DNA from: Massilia cavernae
Lineage (GTDB): Bacteria; Pseudomonadota; Gammaproteobacteria; Burkholderiales; Burkholderiaceae_D
Direction of reading: 5' to 3'
Assembly (NCBI RefSeq): GCF_003590855.1
Contig: NZ_QYUP01000071.1
Coordinates: 1 to 64,000, forward strand
Length of the DNA stretch: 64,000 nt
A program made the position numbers and the translations under genes. Under the pieces are notes generated by a model. It searched no databases and was not told where the DNA came from. It saw nothing but the letters and a program-made list of their open reading frames with translations. Below, piece after piece: positions 25,742 to 35,250 of this stretch. How positions within the stretch are numbered: the stretch's first letter is position 1; every line of letters starts with the position of its first letter.

Positions 25742-28492
25742 TCAGGGCAAAATCCCGGCAGTACGCATTGCGTCATCCAGGCTGTCGCCCACTAGCGCCA
25801 GGTTTTGGATGGCTGCCAGGCTCCATTGGGCTGAAGTGTTGGTGCTGATGCCAGGCTGCTCGCTCAGCGGTCGCAGCACCTCCACGCCATCGATTCGCCA
25901 GGTGGTTTCTTGCGCTTTGATGAACCGGCCGTTACTGAACAGTTCGCGCCATGCGCGCAGTGCCAGCGCGCGATCGCGCTCATGGTAGGCAGCGTATGCG
26001 GTCAGGCGCGAATGGGAATCAACTTGCGATTGTCCGCCTGGGTCCTTGCCCAGCAGTGCTACAAGCTCGCCGCTGGGTGCGTTGTAATACCGGCAGTATT
26101 CGAGCCAGGCTGCACGGTAGGCCGGAGCATCTACCAGCTTGAGCAGCTCGGAACTCATTTCGACGACGCCGAAAACACCGTTCAGTTGAGAGATCGCGAT
26201 GTGATCTCCGGGGCCGCTGAACCTGCCCGTACGAGGGTCATAAGGTGCTGACGCGGCAAACCAGCGGCGCTTGAGTGCGCCGATGCTTTGCATGCCATTG
26301 ACGATTTTGTCACGCCAGCGCGTATCACCAGTGCGCTCCCACTCGGTGAGCCATGCGGCGACCAGGGACCCCCACATGGTGCCAAACGAGGCGTTGATCA
26401 GGCCGGACGGCGCCGCCCGCGCAGGCGACGGCGGCAACTTGCGCGAAATGTCGACCTTGTCCAGATCGGCATCGGAATCAAGCAGTTCGCGCATCAGATC
26501 GCCCACCCGCTCGTCGGCAGTCAGATAATAGTAGATGCGCCGGTAGGCTGCGTTCGACACCCGGGGCTGTTTCGAGGAATCGGACCAATGCTGTACGCCA
26601 TGGCGCGTGCCAAATCCCTTGAAGCGGCCCAGGTGGTACACATCCACTTCACCAGTGTGACGGGTCATGGCCTCGGCAAACTTGAAGATATCCGCTCTGC
26701 CAGTGCGCAGATAGCTGTACCACAGCCATAGATCAGTGGAGAGCTCCGAATTGTCCCATGCGTAGCCACCGATGTCGTAGCGCCACATGTGGCGGTCCTG
26801 ATCGTAAGTGTGCATGACGTCGCCGTATGACCAGAAGCCATACCAGCGATGCTGCTCGACCTCACGCAAATATTGCTCGAGCTGGGAAACCAGCCGGTCC
26901 TCGATCAGCTTGCGCGCGGGTGTGGCGGCATTCGCAACATCCCAGTCGCCAAAAACACCGCACTGGTGGATGCGCTGCGGCGTGAGCACCAGTCGTGCTG
27001 GATTGGCGACCTGCTCGGCCATGTCCGAGAATGACTGGTGCGAAGGCGTTGCCCCGAGCACCCACAGCTGCAGCTCCGATGTACGTGCGACGCCGACCGG
27101 CGTATCCCAGCCGTCCTCGTAGTCCTCGTAAGTAATGTTCAGGCCCGCGACCTGTTCCTCATAGGTGTCCATTCCATCGGCTGCGCGGTAGGAGCGCATG
27201 TCCATCGCAGCTGCCGAAGGCGACCATAACCAGGCCGTGATGTCCGCCAAGCCGGTAGCCGCCCCGCGCACATCGAGCTGGGTCGGGGCACGTTGCCAAA
27301 AGTCCTTGAAGCCCAGCGCGACCCCGCCGGCCGCACCGCCGGCGTATGCCAGGCCCTTGGTCCTGGTTCCGGCGTTGCAATCGATCCAGGCACGACCCGC
27401 CTGGGTGCGTTTGCGGATCGTGAAGCCATCAGGCGTTAGTTGCGACAGGGAGAAATCGCTCCATTCCGGCACCCACTGCAATCCGTCCCGGACCGCTTTT
27501 GCCATACCCTCCAGTGCAGGAAGCGCCGTGCCCGCCACCTGTGCCTCACGATACGCTTGACCGGGATCCCGGCGCAAGCCGGTCACAGGCCTGACCGCTT
27601 CGCCCCAGACACCAACTGCTTCCCCTGCAAAGCGGACATGCCGATCATGCGTCTTGTCGCTCATCGGCACCTTGGCGGTCACGCCCAGGCCCCGGATGAA
27701 ATCCTTTTCTGGGTCACCATCGTAAATGAACGAATGGACGATACGGACGCTGTCCGACCCTGAGTAGAAATACAGGCGAAGCGAAAATGGCAGCCAGTCC
27801 CGGCCATCACCGGCGTGCGTCCCATCGACCTTCAAAACCGCCCGTACCGGGCCGTTCTGCTCGACCGTGACACGCGTGATCTTGCTCGAGAACTGCTGCC
27901 GGGATACGCTGCCGCTTCCTTCCAGGTCCGGGCCGTCCTGGCGTAGCGCAACGAGCTTGAGGTCCTGCATCGAGATGCGGCCCAACCGCGTCGCTGTGGC
28001 GATCAGATATTCGCCGCTGGTCGGAATCTCCCACTTGAGCTCGCCGCTGGTGACGATAATCCGGTCCGTACCCTGGCGGACGGAGACGCCATCCGAGACG
28101 GATGACGCACCGACCTCCAGTTGGAGGGTGGAATTCACAGGGTGGCCCCCAGCTATCGCGTGCGCCGTCCATTTGAGCGATCCGTCCGGCCAGTAAGCGA
28201 GCGGCCAGGATTGCACCGCCAGATGTGAACGTCCATTCGCCAGCCTGAACTGGAGCGCTTTGCCAGTACCCCGCTTGACCATCCCGCGTGGCCATGGCAC
28301 ACCGAAGGTCGCACCTTCGAATCTTGCGGGCGCCGGGCCGTCCAGCCAGCGCAGGACGGTATCACCGACGCTGCCAGCCCTCTTACTGTGAGTTGCCGTG
28401 GCAGCAGTGGCAACGACGGGAAAAGCCGACAAGACTGAAACTGTCGTGACGGTCTCGAGAAAGCGTCGACGAGAATGTGAACCTGGTGTCAT
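25742..28492 (-). CDS. Exo-rhamnogalacturonan lyase-like protein (PL26), copy 2
   Basis: A 916-residue paralogue of the protein at 1.5-4.2 kb, sharing GVPWPRG, WPLAYWPDGSLKWTAHA, EQNGPVRAVLKVDG, HRWYGFWSYGDVMHTYD and the C-terminal ISTNTSAQWSLAAIQNLALVGD block. A twin-arginine signal (SRRRFLE plus hydrophobic stretch) predicts Tat export. The two copies are clearly diverged along their length, so this is an old duplication or separate acquisition rather than a recent copy. The pair may differ in substrate decoration. It is placed between the PL11 endo-lyase and the GH2 enzyme on the minus strand. The 250 bp before it (28493-28742) shows no clear feature. Confidence 0.85.
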   Translation of the reverse strand: MTPGSHSRRRFLETVTTVSVLSAFPVVATAATATHSKRAGSVGDTVLRWLDGPAPARFEGATFGVPWPRGMVKRGTGKALQFRLANGRSHLAVQSWPLAYWPDGSLKWTAHAIAGGHPVNSTLQLEVGASSVSDGVSVRQGTDRIIVTSGELKWEIPTSGEYLIATATRLGRISMQDLKLVALRQDGPDLEGSGSVSRQQFSSKITRVTVEQNGPVRAVLKVDGTHAGDGRDWLPFSLRLYFYSGSDSVRIVHSFIYDGDPEKDFIRGLGVTAKVPMSDKTHDRHVRFAGEAVGVWGEAVRPVTGLRRDPGQAYREAQVAGTALPALEGMAKAVRDGLQWVPEWSDFSLSQLTPDGFTIRKRTQAGRAWIDCNAGTRTKGLAYAGGAAGGVALGFKDFWQRAPTQLDVRGAATGLADITAWLWSPSAAAMDMRSYRAADGMDTYEEQVAGLNITYEDYEDGWDTPVGVARTSELQLWVLGATPSHQSFSDMAEQVANPARLVLTPQRIHQCGVFGDWDVANAATPARKLIEDRLVSQLEQYLREVEQHRWYGFWSYGDVMHTYDQDRHMWRYDIGGYAWDNSELSTDLWLWYSYLRTGRADIFKFAEAMTRHTGEVDVYHLGRFKGFGTRHGVQHWSDSSKQPRVSNAAYRRIYYYLTADERVGDLMRELLDSDADLDKVDISRKLPPSPARAAPSGLINASFGTMWGSLVAAWLTEWERTGDTRWRDKIVNGMQSIGALKRRWFAASAPYDPRTGRFSGPGDHIAISQLNGVFGVVEMSSELLKLVDAPAYRAAWLEYCRYYNAPSGELVALLGKDPGGQSQVDSHSRLTAYAAYHERDRALALRAWRELFSNGRFIKAQETTWRIDGVEVLRPLSEQPGISTNTSAQWSLAAIQNLALVGDSLDDAMRTAGILP

Positions 28493-28742
28493 CCACTACT
28501 CCGTAGTTGGCACGCCGGTGCCATGCACGACGTACTGAAATATTAGAATTCGAACGACAGTATAGGTTTGCTTACCGGTCTGATGCGCTCATGTTTGTGA
28601 TTGCCAACGATCGCCTTTTCCAGCGAACCGCCAACAGGCGATGCGCGGTGACCGACCTGGCGTTGCAGGCGCGGCGCGAACGCACTGGCGCCGACCGGGG
28701 CCGCCATAACTGCCCTGCGCCGCGCCCCCGAACTTAGCGGCC

Positions 28743-30773
28743 TTAGCGCTTTTGTTCGCGCTTACCCGCGGCCAGTGTCCGCATTACGATTTTCGGGACC
28801 GGCGGCGATTTCATGCCGTCACCCAGATAGAAGCTCGGATGCGGCGGCTGGTTGTACGCGGTGTTTTGCCAGGCAATGGCGACGCGGTACTGGGCGTCGT
28901 GCATGAGTGTCACCAAGCGGCGTGCGGTGGGATATGGCGTCGTGTAAATGCGCAAGGATTTTTCGTCGGGCGTGGCCCAAACGACTTCCTCGCGCCAGTC
29001 ACCGAGCAGGTCAGCCGAGACCACGGGCACGTTTTTTGTTCCGCTGGTTTGGACCGCGCCGGTAGCCTCCAGCAAGTTGCGCGACGTGCCGGCCATCCAG
29101 TCCCATTTGGTGATCCGGTTCTGGTCGAACATCTCCCGCAGGTCGTCGCCGTCCCACCATACCAGGAAGCTCAATTCCTTCGGACGCTTGACGCCCTCAA
29201 TGGGTTTGCCCTGAGCCGTATAGAGAACATCCTGATTGGTCGCCCAGGATTCCGAGCCCGAAAATCTCGGATCGATGTCGGCCGTAACCCCGCGTCCCGT
29301 GTCCTTCTCTGCCGGCGTACTCCACAATACCTTGCCCGTGCGCGCATCGAGCATGGCTGCGCCGATGCCGCCATTGTGGCCCACCTCTTCATGGGCGCCG
29401 AACTTTTCAAGGCCCGGATGGGTGGGATCGAGGTCACTTACGTGCATTGCGTCGCCGTGCCGCAGACCCGAACTCCACAGGCCCTTGCCGTTGTCGTCAA
29501 TGACCATCGAGCCGTAAACGATTTCGTCCTTGCCATCTTCGTCAACGTCGGCGACGCTGAGCTGGTGATTGCCCTGTCCGCCAAAAGTTTCATCGCCTGG
29601 CACCGCGCTATCGAACACCCATCGTTTTGTCAGTTTTCCGTCACGCCAGTCCCAGGCCGCGAGTGTCGTGCGCGTATAGTACCCGCGTGCCATGATGATG
29701 CTGGGACGCTGTCCGTCGAGATAAGCGGTGCCCGCAAGGAACCGGTCGGATCGGTTGGCGTAGCCGTCGCCCCAAGTCTCTTTCAATTGCGCCGCCGTCG
29801 GCGCATCCGTGCGCGGATCCCGCCCTGGCCAGTATGGTTCGCTAGCCAGCGCCTTGCCAGAGAGGCCGTCAAAAATCGTCAGGAATTCAGGGCCTTTCAT
29901 GATACGTCCCTGCAAAGGGGCGACCATGCTGCCGTCGGCCTTTACCACGCCGCCGGTCTTGTCGGTCGACGCTCCCTCGCCACCGGTTTCCCGCCAGTCG
30001 GCGTCGGGGTCGCCAAGGACCTTGCCGGTACCGTCAATAGTCCCATCGCTTGTCCGCACGGCCATTTCCGCGCGTCCGTCTCCGTCGTAATCGAAAACCT
30101 GGAACTGCGTGTAGTGCGATCCGGCGCGGATATTGCGCCCCAGATTGATCCGCCACAGGCGCTTGCTGTCCAGTGTATAGGCGTCGATGTAGACCTCGCC
30201 GGTGTAGCCGCTGAACGCATTGTCCTTGTTATTGGATGGGTTCCATTTCAGGATGATTTCGTAGCGACCATCGCCGTCCAGATCGGCGACGCTGGCTTCG
30301 TGGGCGGTATATGCGTAGGCCTCGCCGGACGGCGTGACACCGCCTGCGGGCTGCTGAATGGGTATGTTGAGATAGCCCTCCGTCCAGACTCCGACGTGTT
30401 TGCTGGTCTCGACGTTCTTTCCCTTAACGCGGGTTCGGATCACATAAGTCGACTGCGGTGTTCCGGCCTTGTCGACGAAATTCGTTCCTCCGCTTGAGCG
30501 GCGGATGTTTATCTTTTTGCCGTCTCGGTAGACGTCGAATTCCGTTTTTGGCGCATCCGTCGCAAGCAGGCGCCAGCTCACCAGATTGCCCCCGCCGTTG
30601 GCCGGCACGGCCACCGCGCCTCGGTCTAAACCTTCCATCCAACGCGGAGCCGCTTCTGCGCCAAATCCCGCGAATAGCCCGAGTGTCGCCGCGCTCACGA
30701 GTAACCCTTGGCGCAGTCTGAACCTGCACATTGCAATCACAATTCCAAGCCCTTCATTTTTTTCTCCTTTCAT
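28743..30773 (-). CDS. Rhamnogalacturonan endolyase (PL11)
   Basis: A 676-residue protein with the PL11 propeller signature RWMEGLDRGAVAV and GGNLVSWRLLATD just after the signal peptide, Asp-rich calcium-binding repeats (DLDGDGRYEI, DYDGDGRAEM, DVDEDGKDEI) and a C-terminal HPSFYLGDG motif. It cleaves the RG-I backbone internally by beta-elimination, feeding PL26 and GH105. The start is uncertain. The ATG at 30773 has a good GGAG supplied by the end of the mobile element next door, but adds 14 residues before a normal signal peptide; the ATG at 30731 gives the signal peptide directly but lacks a Shine-Dalgarno. Between them a six-codon frame at 30757 has a strong AAGGAG. Confidence 0.88.
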   Translation of the reverse strand: MKGEKNEGLGIVIAMCRFRLRQGLLVSAATLGLFAGFGAEAAPRWMEGLDRGAVAVPANGGGNLVSWRLLATDAPKTEFDVYRDGKKINIRRSSGGTNFVDKAGTPQSTYVIRTRVKGKNVETSKHVGVWTEGYLNIPIQQPAGGVTPSGEAYAYTAHEASVADLDGDGRYEIILKWNPSNNKDNAFSGYTGEVYIDAYTLDSKRLWRINLGRNIRAGSHYTQFQVFDYDGDGRAEMAVRTSDGTIDGTGKVLGDPDADWRETGGEGASTDKTGGVVKADGSMVAPLQGRIMKGPEFLTIFDGLSGKALASEPYWPGRDPRTDAPTAAQLKETWGDGYANRSDRFLAGTAYLDGQRPSIIMARGYYTRTTLAAWDWRDGKLTKRWVFDSAVPGDETFGGQGNHQLSVADVDEDGKDEIVYGSMVIDDNGKGLWSSGLRHGDAMHVSDLDPTHPGLEKFGAHEEVGHNGGIGAAMLDARTGKVLWSTPAEKDTGRGVTADIDPRFSGSESWATNQDVLYTAQGKPIEGVKRPKELSFLVWWDGDDLREMFDQNRITKWDWMAGTSRNLLEATGAVQTSGTKNVPVVSADLLGDWREEVVWATPDEKSLRIYTTPYPTARRLVTLMHDAQYRVAIAWQNTAYNQPPHPSFYLGDGMKSPPVPKIVMRTLAAGKREQKR

Positions 30774-31097
30774 CAGAATTGCTCCGAGAAACCCTGTCCT
30801 TCAGGGCAGGGAGTGAAAGGAGCCGGGCGCGAAGCGCGCGCAGCCGTCCAAGTGAAAAAATGTTTTGAACTTTGGTGTTGGTCCACGGTCAAACTCCTTA
30901 AGTGCTTCAGTATGCGATTACGCGCTGGGGCATGATTTACTAGTACCGCTTTTTCCAATCCGCAGTCGCCTTAGGCGAGGTCGAGAGATATCCTGCGGAT
31001 TGAATAAGAAGCTGGGCTCTTTCAGTCCGGCTTCCGTCTGGGACATCAGACGCCAGCAGTGGGAATCCCCTTTCGTTCACGAAGGGGAGGATGTCAA
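30774..31097 (+). mobile_element. Non-autonomous IS200/IS605-type element (324 bp) related to the tnpB element
   Basis: Both ends match the tnpB element at 42.5-43.6 kb. The left end (from 30774) has the same terminal bases CAGAxTTGCTCCGAGAAACC followed by a TCCTTCAGG hairpin. The right end carries GGAATCC, a CCCC...GGGG hairpin (31067-31087) and the terminal GGGGAGGATGTCAA (31084-31097). Bases just inside the right end can be read as a remnant of a TnpB C-terminus (TPAVGIP), so this looks like a deletion derivative that lost most of tnpB. It follows TTTCAT, the reverse complement of the PL11 start codon. The rest of the interval to the udh gene (31098-31288) holds nothing I recognise. Confidence 0.75.
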
Positions 31098-31288
31098 AGG
31101 ATCTGAGGATTACCCACAAACTTTGCATAGCGTTCTCGATGGTATGCAGAAAAGCTGGACGAATCGAGGCGCCATACCCTGCGCGCGTTGAGGTCGACCC
31201 AATACCAGTGTGACCGGCGCGAGCACCAAAGCGGACTTTCACCAACCGCACAGGTCAGGTTTCCAACAGGTTCGAGCGCATGGCAATC

Positions 31289-32095
31289 CTAATCATATTG
31301 GGGACCGTTGAGCAGGAACGGACCGCCCTGATAGGTGGAGCCGATATCGTCCGCCGGCGGATAGTTCCCGTCCGGCGGGAACATGCCGGCAAACCGAGTC
31401 GAACTGTCGCGAGCCACGAAGCCCAGGTGCGCTGCCTTGCGGTTGTCCCACCACTTGCCCGGGTTGTCCGACACCCCGAACAGGATTGCGTGCCCGACGC
31501 GCTGGGCCATCAACGAGCAGCGCAGCGCCTCGACCAGGTCGTCGTAGCTGAGGTAGGTGACCAGCATGCGCGCGCTCTGCGGTTCGGGAAACGACGAGCC
31601 GATGCGCAGGCACACCGTCTCGATGCCGAAGCGGTCGTAGTAATAGCGCGACAACGATTCTCCGAAACATTTGGACACGCCGTACATCGTGTCCGGCCGT
31701 GTCGGATCGTCCGCATCGATCATGTCGGTGGTCTTGTAAAAGCCGATCGCGTGGTTCGAGCTGGCGAATACCACGCGCCTCACGCCCGCCTTGTGCACCG
31801 CCTCGTAAAGGTTGGCGGTACCCAGGATATTCGCCTGCAGGATTGCGTCGAAAGGCGCTTCCACGGAGATGCCGCCGAAATGCAGGACGGCGTCGACGCC
31901 CTCCATTAATGCCAGCACGCCAGCCTTGTCGGCCAGGTCGCACTGGACCACTTCCTCCCCCTCCGCCGCCGGGCCCAGGTCGGCCAGATCGGACAGGCGC
32001 ACGACGTCGGCCCACGGTTTGATACGTTCGCGGAGTACCTTGCCCAAGCCGCCCGCGGCGCCGGTGAGCAGGATACGTTTGAATGGTTTTGTCAA
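31289..32095 (-). CDS. udh: Uronate dehydrogenase
   Basis: A 268-residue SDR-family protein resembling Agrobacterium Udh (265 residues) throughout: TGAAGGLG nucleotide motif, QCDLAD, HFGGISVEAPF, FASSNHAIGFY and the catalytic YGVSK. It oxidises D-galacturonate (or glucuronate) to the aldarolactone with NAD+, the first step of the oxidative uronate pathway; later pathway enzymes are not in this window. It is the last gene of the rhaD-rhaI-GH28-exuT-udh series, 76 bp after exuT, consistent with ExuT delivering its substrate. Confidence 0.92.
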   Translation of the reverse strand: MTKPFKRILLTGAAGGLGKVLRERIKPWADVVRLSDLADLGPAAEGEEVVQCDLADKAGVLALMEGVDAVLHFGGISVEAPFDAILQANILGTANLYEAVHKAGVRRVVFASSNHAIGFYKTTDMIDADDPTRPDTMYGVSKCFGESLSRYYYDRFGIETVCLRIGSSFPEPQSARMLVTYLSYDDLVEALRCSLMAQRVGHAILFGVSDNPGKWWDNRKAAHLGFVARDSSTRFAGMFPPDGNYPPADDIGSTYQGGPFLLNGPQYD

Positions 32096-32171
32096 AGTGT
32101 ACTTTCGTTGCGTAAGTGTGTAGCGAGGGTCCCCGAGGCGCAGGATAGCCGCGCCCCGCGGAGTGATTCAC

Positions 32172-33575
32172 TCATTGGGTTTTCGGGGTGAGCGCGAGTC
32201 CGGCCACATCCGAATCTGGGCCGATCTCCCTGTGGGCGGGCACCAGTGCCTTCATGATGCACCATGCGACCAGATAGGCGACGGCGCAGCCAGCGAACAT
32301 CAGTGTGTAGCCTGTCTGAATCCTGCCAAGTACACCGAAATGATCGAACACCCATCCACCGACCTTGGAAACCAGCACGCCGCCGATGCCGCCGGCCATG
32401 CCGCCGATGCCAACCACTGAAGCAACCGACCTCTTGGGGAACATGTCGGACACCGTGGTGAACAAGTTGGCAGACCAAGCCTGGTGGGCGGACGCCCCGA
32501 TGCCGATCAGCACCACCGGCACCCACACGCTGATATACCCCAAGGGCTGCGCCAGCAGTACAACCAACGGACACAGTGCGATGATCAGCATGGCCCGCAT
32601 CCGGCCCTGATACGGCGAAGCGCCGCGCCTGATGAAATAGCTGGGGAACCATCCGCCGCCAATGCTGCCGATCATGGTCATGCTGTACAAAACTGCCAGC
32701 GGCACCATGATGTCGGTACCCGTCATGCCGTATTGGGCCGACAGGTACTTCGGCAACCAGAACAGGAAAAACCACCAGACACCGTCGGTCAGGAATTTGC
32801 CCGACACAAAGGCCCAGGTCTGGCGATAGTTGAACAACTTGAACCAGGGTATGCCAGGTCCCGCATCTGCGGCGACGTTGCTTGGCTCCGCACTGTCGCT
32901 ATTGATATACGCAAGTTCGGCCGCGCCGAGGCGCTTCTGGCGTTCGGGCGTTTCGTAGGCGATGTGCCACAGCGCCATCCAGACGAATCCCACCGCGCCA
33001 ATGGCGATGAAGGCCATTTCCCACCCCCACTGCACGGCAATCCAGGGTACGCACAGCGGGGCGAGGATGGCGCCCACATTGGCACCCGAGTTGAAGATAC
33101 CCGTGGCGAACGCCCGTTCCTTCTTGGGGAAATATTCGGCGGTGGCCTTGATTGCGGCGGGGAAGTTACCCGCCTCCCCGATCGCCAGAATGGCTCGCGA
33201 AATCATGAACCCGGCAATCGAGACGGGGACTACCGCCATCCCCAGCGCGCCCATGATCGAGGCCAGGCTCACTCCCATCGGAATGGCAAACGCGTGCAGG
33301 ATCGCGCCGAAGGACCAGACTGAAATCGCCAGCATGAAGGCGTTCCTGGTCCCCAACCGATCGACGACGCGGCCGGCAAGCAACATCGAAATCGCGTAGA
33401 CGAACTGGAACACAGCGGTGATATTGGCGTAATCGCTGTTCGACCAGTTGAACAGCTTCGACAACGTCGGTGCGAGCAGGCTGAGGACTTGGCGGTCAAG
33501 ATAGTTGATGGTAGTGGCGAAGAATAACAGCGCACATACAGTCCAACGGTAGCGGCCGATAGCTTGATTGTTCAT
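32172..33575 (-). CDS. exuT: Hexuronate transporter, MFS family (ExuT-like)
   Basis: A 467-residue, 12-helix major facilitator of the anion:cation symporter group. The N-terminal helix carries NYLDRQVLSLLAPTL, typical of ExuT and related sugar-acid transporters, and FGAILHAFAIPMG, AIGEAGNFPAAIKATAEYFP and HQAWSANLFTTVSDMFP are also family hallmarks. Expected role: proton-coupled uptake of galacturonate or glucuronate across the inner membrane, feeding the adjacent uronate dehydrogenase. It lies 91 bp after the GH28 gene. Confidence 0.87.
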   Translation of the reverse strand: MNNQAIGRYRWTVCALLFFATTINYLDRQVLSLLAPTLSKLFNWSNSDYANITAVFQFVYAISMLLAGRVVDRLGTRNAFMLAISVWSFGAILHAFAIPMGVSLASIMGALGMAVVPVSIAGFMISRAILAIGEAGNFPAAIKATAEYFPKKERAFATGIFNSGANVGAILAPLCVPWIAVQWGWEMAFIAIGAVGFVWMALWHIAYETPERQKRLGAAELAYINSDSAEPSNVAADAGPGIPWFKLFNYRQTWAFVSGKFLTDGVWWFFLFWLPKYLSAQYGMTGTDIMVPLAVLYSMTMIGSIGGGWFPSYFIRRGASPYQGRMRAMLIIALCPLVVLLAQPLGYISVWVPVVLIGIGASAHQAWSANLFTTVSDMFPKRSVASVVGIGGMAGGIGGVLVSKVGGWVFDHFGVLGRIQTGYTLMFAGCAVAYLVAWCIMKALVPAHREIGPDSDVAGLALTPKTQ

Positions 33576-33666
33576 TGTGTCTCTCTGACTGTAGTATTGA
33601 ACATACGACGCGCAGCAAGGAGGCGCTGTTGGTGCGAAACCTACCTTGAAGTTCTCAGATATTGAA

Positions 33667-35022
33667 TCAGCCCTTGTCCTGTTCTTCGAAGCTCTTCTTG
33701 GATGGGTCGTCTTTCGGGCCGGCGGGTTTGATCATCACCTTCCCCGCGGGAAGGCCGCTCACGCCGGTGGCGTTTTCCAGCGCTACCGGAGCGCCCAGCT
33801 TGAGCCGTACGTCCGAGAACTGCCAGTCCACGGCGTCGTAGATATGGCCGCCTTTGCTCGCCTCGATGTCGATGTTCTCGAGGCGGAAGCGCTCGAGCGG
33901 CGCCTCTTTGAAACCGTCTACCTCAAAGGCCGTGGTGGCGCCGGTAGCCTTGATGTTCCAGATCCGGACGTCATGGAAACGGGCCATCCCCTGCTCTTTC
34001 GGAACTGGTGTGGCGAGAACCTTCCAGATTGGCGGAATGTCGCTGATTCCGGCTGGGATCTTGGCATAGCTGTAGCTCGGGTTCCAGTTCATCGTGATTC
34101 GCATGACCACCGGGATGCCGGTCATCTTGAAATCGTGCAGCCGCAGGTTGTCGCCGAAGCCGCCGCGCGTATGCGCAGACTTGAACAGGATCCCGACCGG
34201 TACACTGCCCTGGACCGTTATGTTGTAGGCTTCAATGTTGCGGAAGCCGCCCGAAGTTTCACTGCCAAAGGTCAGGCCGGCGGCAGCGGCACGCACGATC
34301 GAATCCCGGATAATGACGTCCTCGGTCGGGCGGTTCACACGCAGCCCATCGGAATCGCGCCCCGACTTCAGGCACAGGGCATCGTCGTTAACGTCGATGT
34401 CTGCGTTCTGCACGAGGATCTGGCGCGACGAGTCGATGTCGATGCCGTCGGTCGATGGCCCCAGTCCGCCTTCGTTGTTACGAATGATGACCCCGTCCAC
34501 CGTGACATTCTCGGAAAAACAGACATGCAGGGTCCAAAACCCGGAACGCCTTAGAAGCAGACCGCCGCCGACCTTTACTTGCGACGATTTGTAGACCTGG
34601 ATCAGGCGCGGACGCTGTGCGTCGTAGTCGGATGCCCAACGCAGTCCGCGCGGCTCGTACGCCTTGCGCAACGTCCAATAACTATCCCAGAACACCTTGC
34701 CGTCACCGTCGATGGTGCCGCCGCCGACGATCGCTGCATTCTTTTGCTCGTAAATGTTGACCAGCGCTGCAGGCCAGTGCGTCTCGATGCCGGCGATGCG
34801 GGTCTTCATGACGGGATAGTGCGCGATATCCTGCGAACCGAGGATCGTCACACCCTTGTCGACTTTGAGGGTAACCCCGCTCTTGACGAAAAGCGAGCCG
34901 CTCAGAAAGGTCCCTTTGGGGAACACGACCGTGCCGCCAGTCCTTGCTGCGGCATCGATGGCGCGCTGGATGGCGGCCGTGTTGAGCGTCGTGCCGTCGC
35001 CCTTGGCGCCAAAGCGCGCCAC
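33667..35022 (-). CDS. GH28 polygalacturonase/rhamnogalacturonan hydrolase, catalytic part (leader out of frame)
   Basis: The open frame encodes a right-handed beta-helix GH28 domain: ARFGAKGDGTTLNTAAIQ at the start, STDGIDID and NDDALCLKSG (catalytic Asp cluster), then GSETSGG and FKSAHTRGG in place of the classical GHG and RIK motifs, as in exo- or rhamnogalacturonan-acting relatives. The frame begins at GTG 35022, already inside the mature domain. A signal peptide lies just upstream in another frame (35023-35116), so the gene appears to carry a one-base insertion or two-base deletion near 35055-35075. As it stands, the catalytic domain would not be exported, or not be made efficiently. Placed between rhaI and exuT. 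Confidence 0.82.
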   Translation of the reverse strand: MARFGAKGDGTTLNTAAIQRAIDAAARTGGTVVFPKGTFLSGSLFVKSGVTLKVDKGVTILGSQDIAHYPVMKTRIAGIETHWPAALVNIYEQKNAAIVGGGTIDGDGKVFWDSYWTLRKAYEPRGLRWASDYDAQRPRLIQVYKSSQVKVGGGLLLRRSGFWTLHVCFSENVTVDGVIIRNNEGGLGPSTDGIDIDSSRQILVQNADIDVNDDALCLKSGRDSDGLRVNRPTEDVIIRDSIVRAAAAGLTFGSETSGGFRNIEAYNITVQGSVPVGILFKSAHTRGGFGDNLRLHDFKMTGIPVVMRITMNWNPSYSYAKIPAGISDIPPIWKVLATPVPKEQGMARFHDVRIWNIKATGATTAFEVDGFKEAPLERFRLENIDIEASKGGHIYDAVDWQFSDVRLKLGAPVALENATGVSGLPAGKVMIKPAGPKDDPSKKSFEEQDKG

Positions 35023-35116
35023 GTTGAAAGTGCCCTTGCCTTGGCGCTGCGCCCCTCCATGAACAAAACAGAGTGAGAAACGCAGCTGCCAGTGTACGGA
35101 TCATTAATCGTGTCAT
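35023..35116 (-). other. Out-of-frame signal-peptide start of the GH28 gene
   Basis: ATG at 35116 (or 35104) begins MTRLMIRTLAAAFLTLFCS, a good Sec signal peptide, but the frame then runs into nonsense. The GH28 frame reads GGAQRQGKGTFNVARFGAKG across the same bases, and has a stop before any usable start. One frame change near 35055-35075 would join them. A sequencing error is possible. Confidence 0.7.
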
Positions 35117-35250
35117 TTGAGTTTCTCTTCCATCAGACGCACGGGACCCAGCAACCCAGCGGGTTGCTGCTGAACTCCAGCTGCGGCCGCACATGGCAGT
35201 GCAGCCGCCGCGCTGATTGCTCGGACGCCGAGTTTCATCGGCACCCCGGA

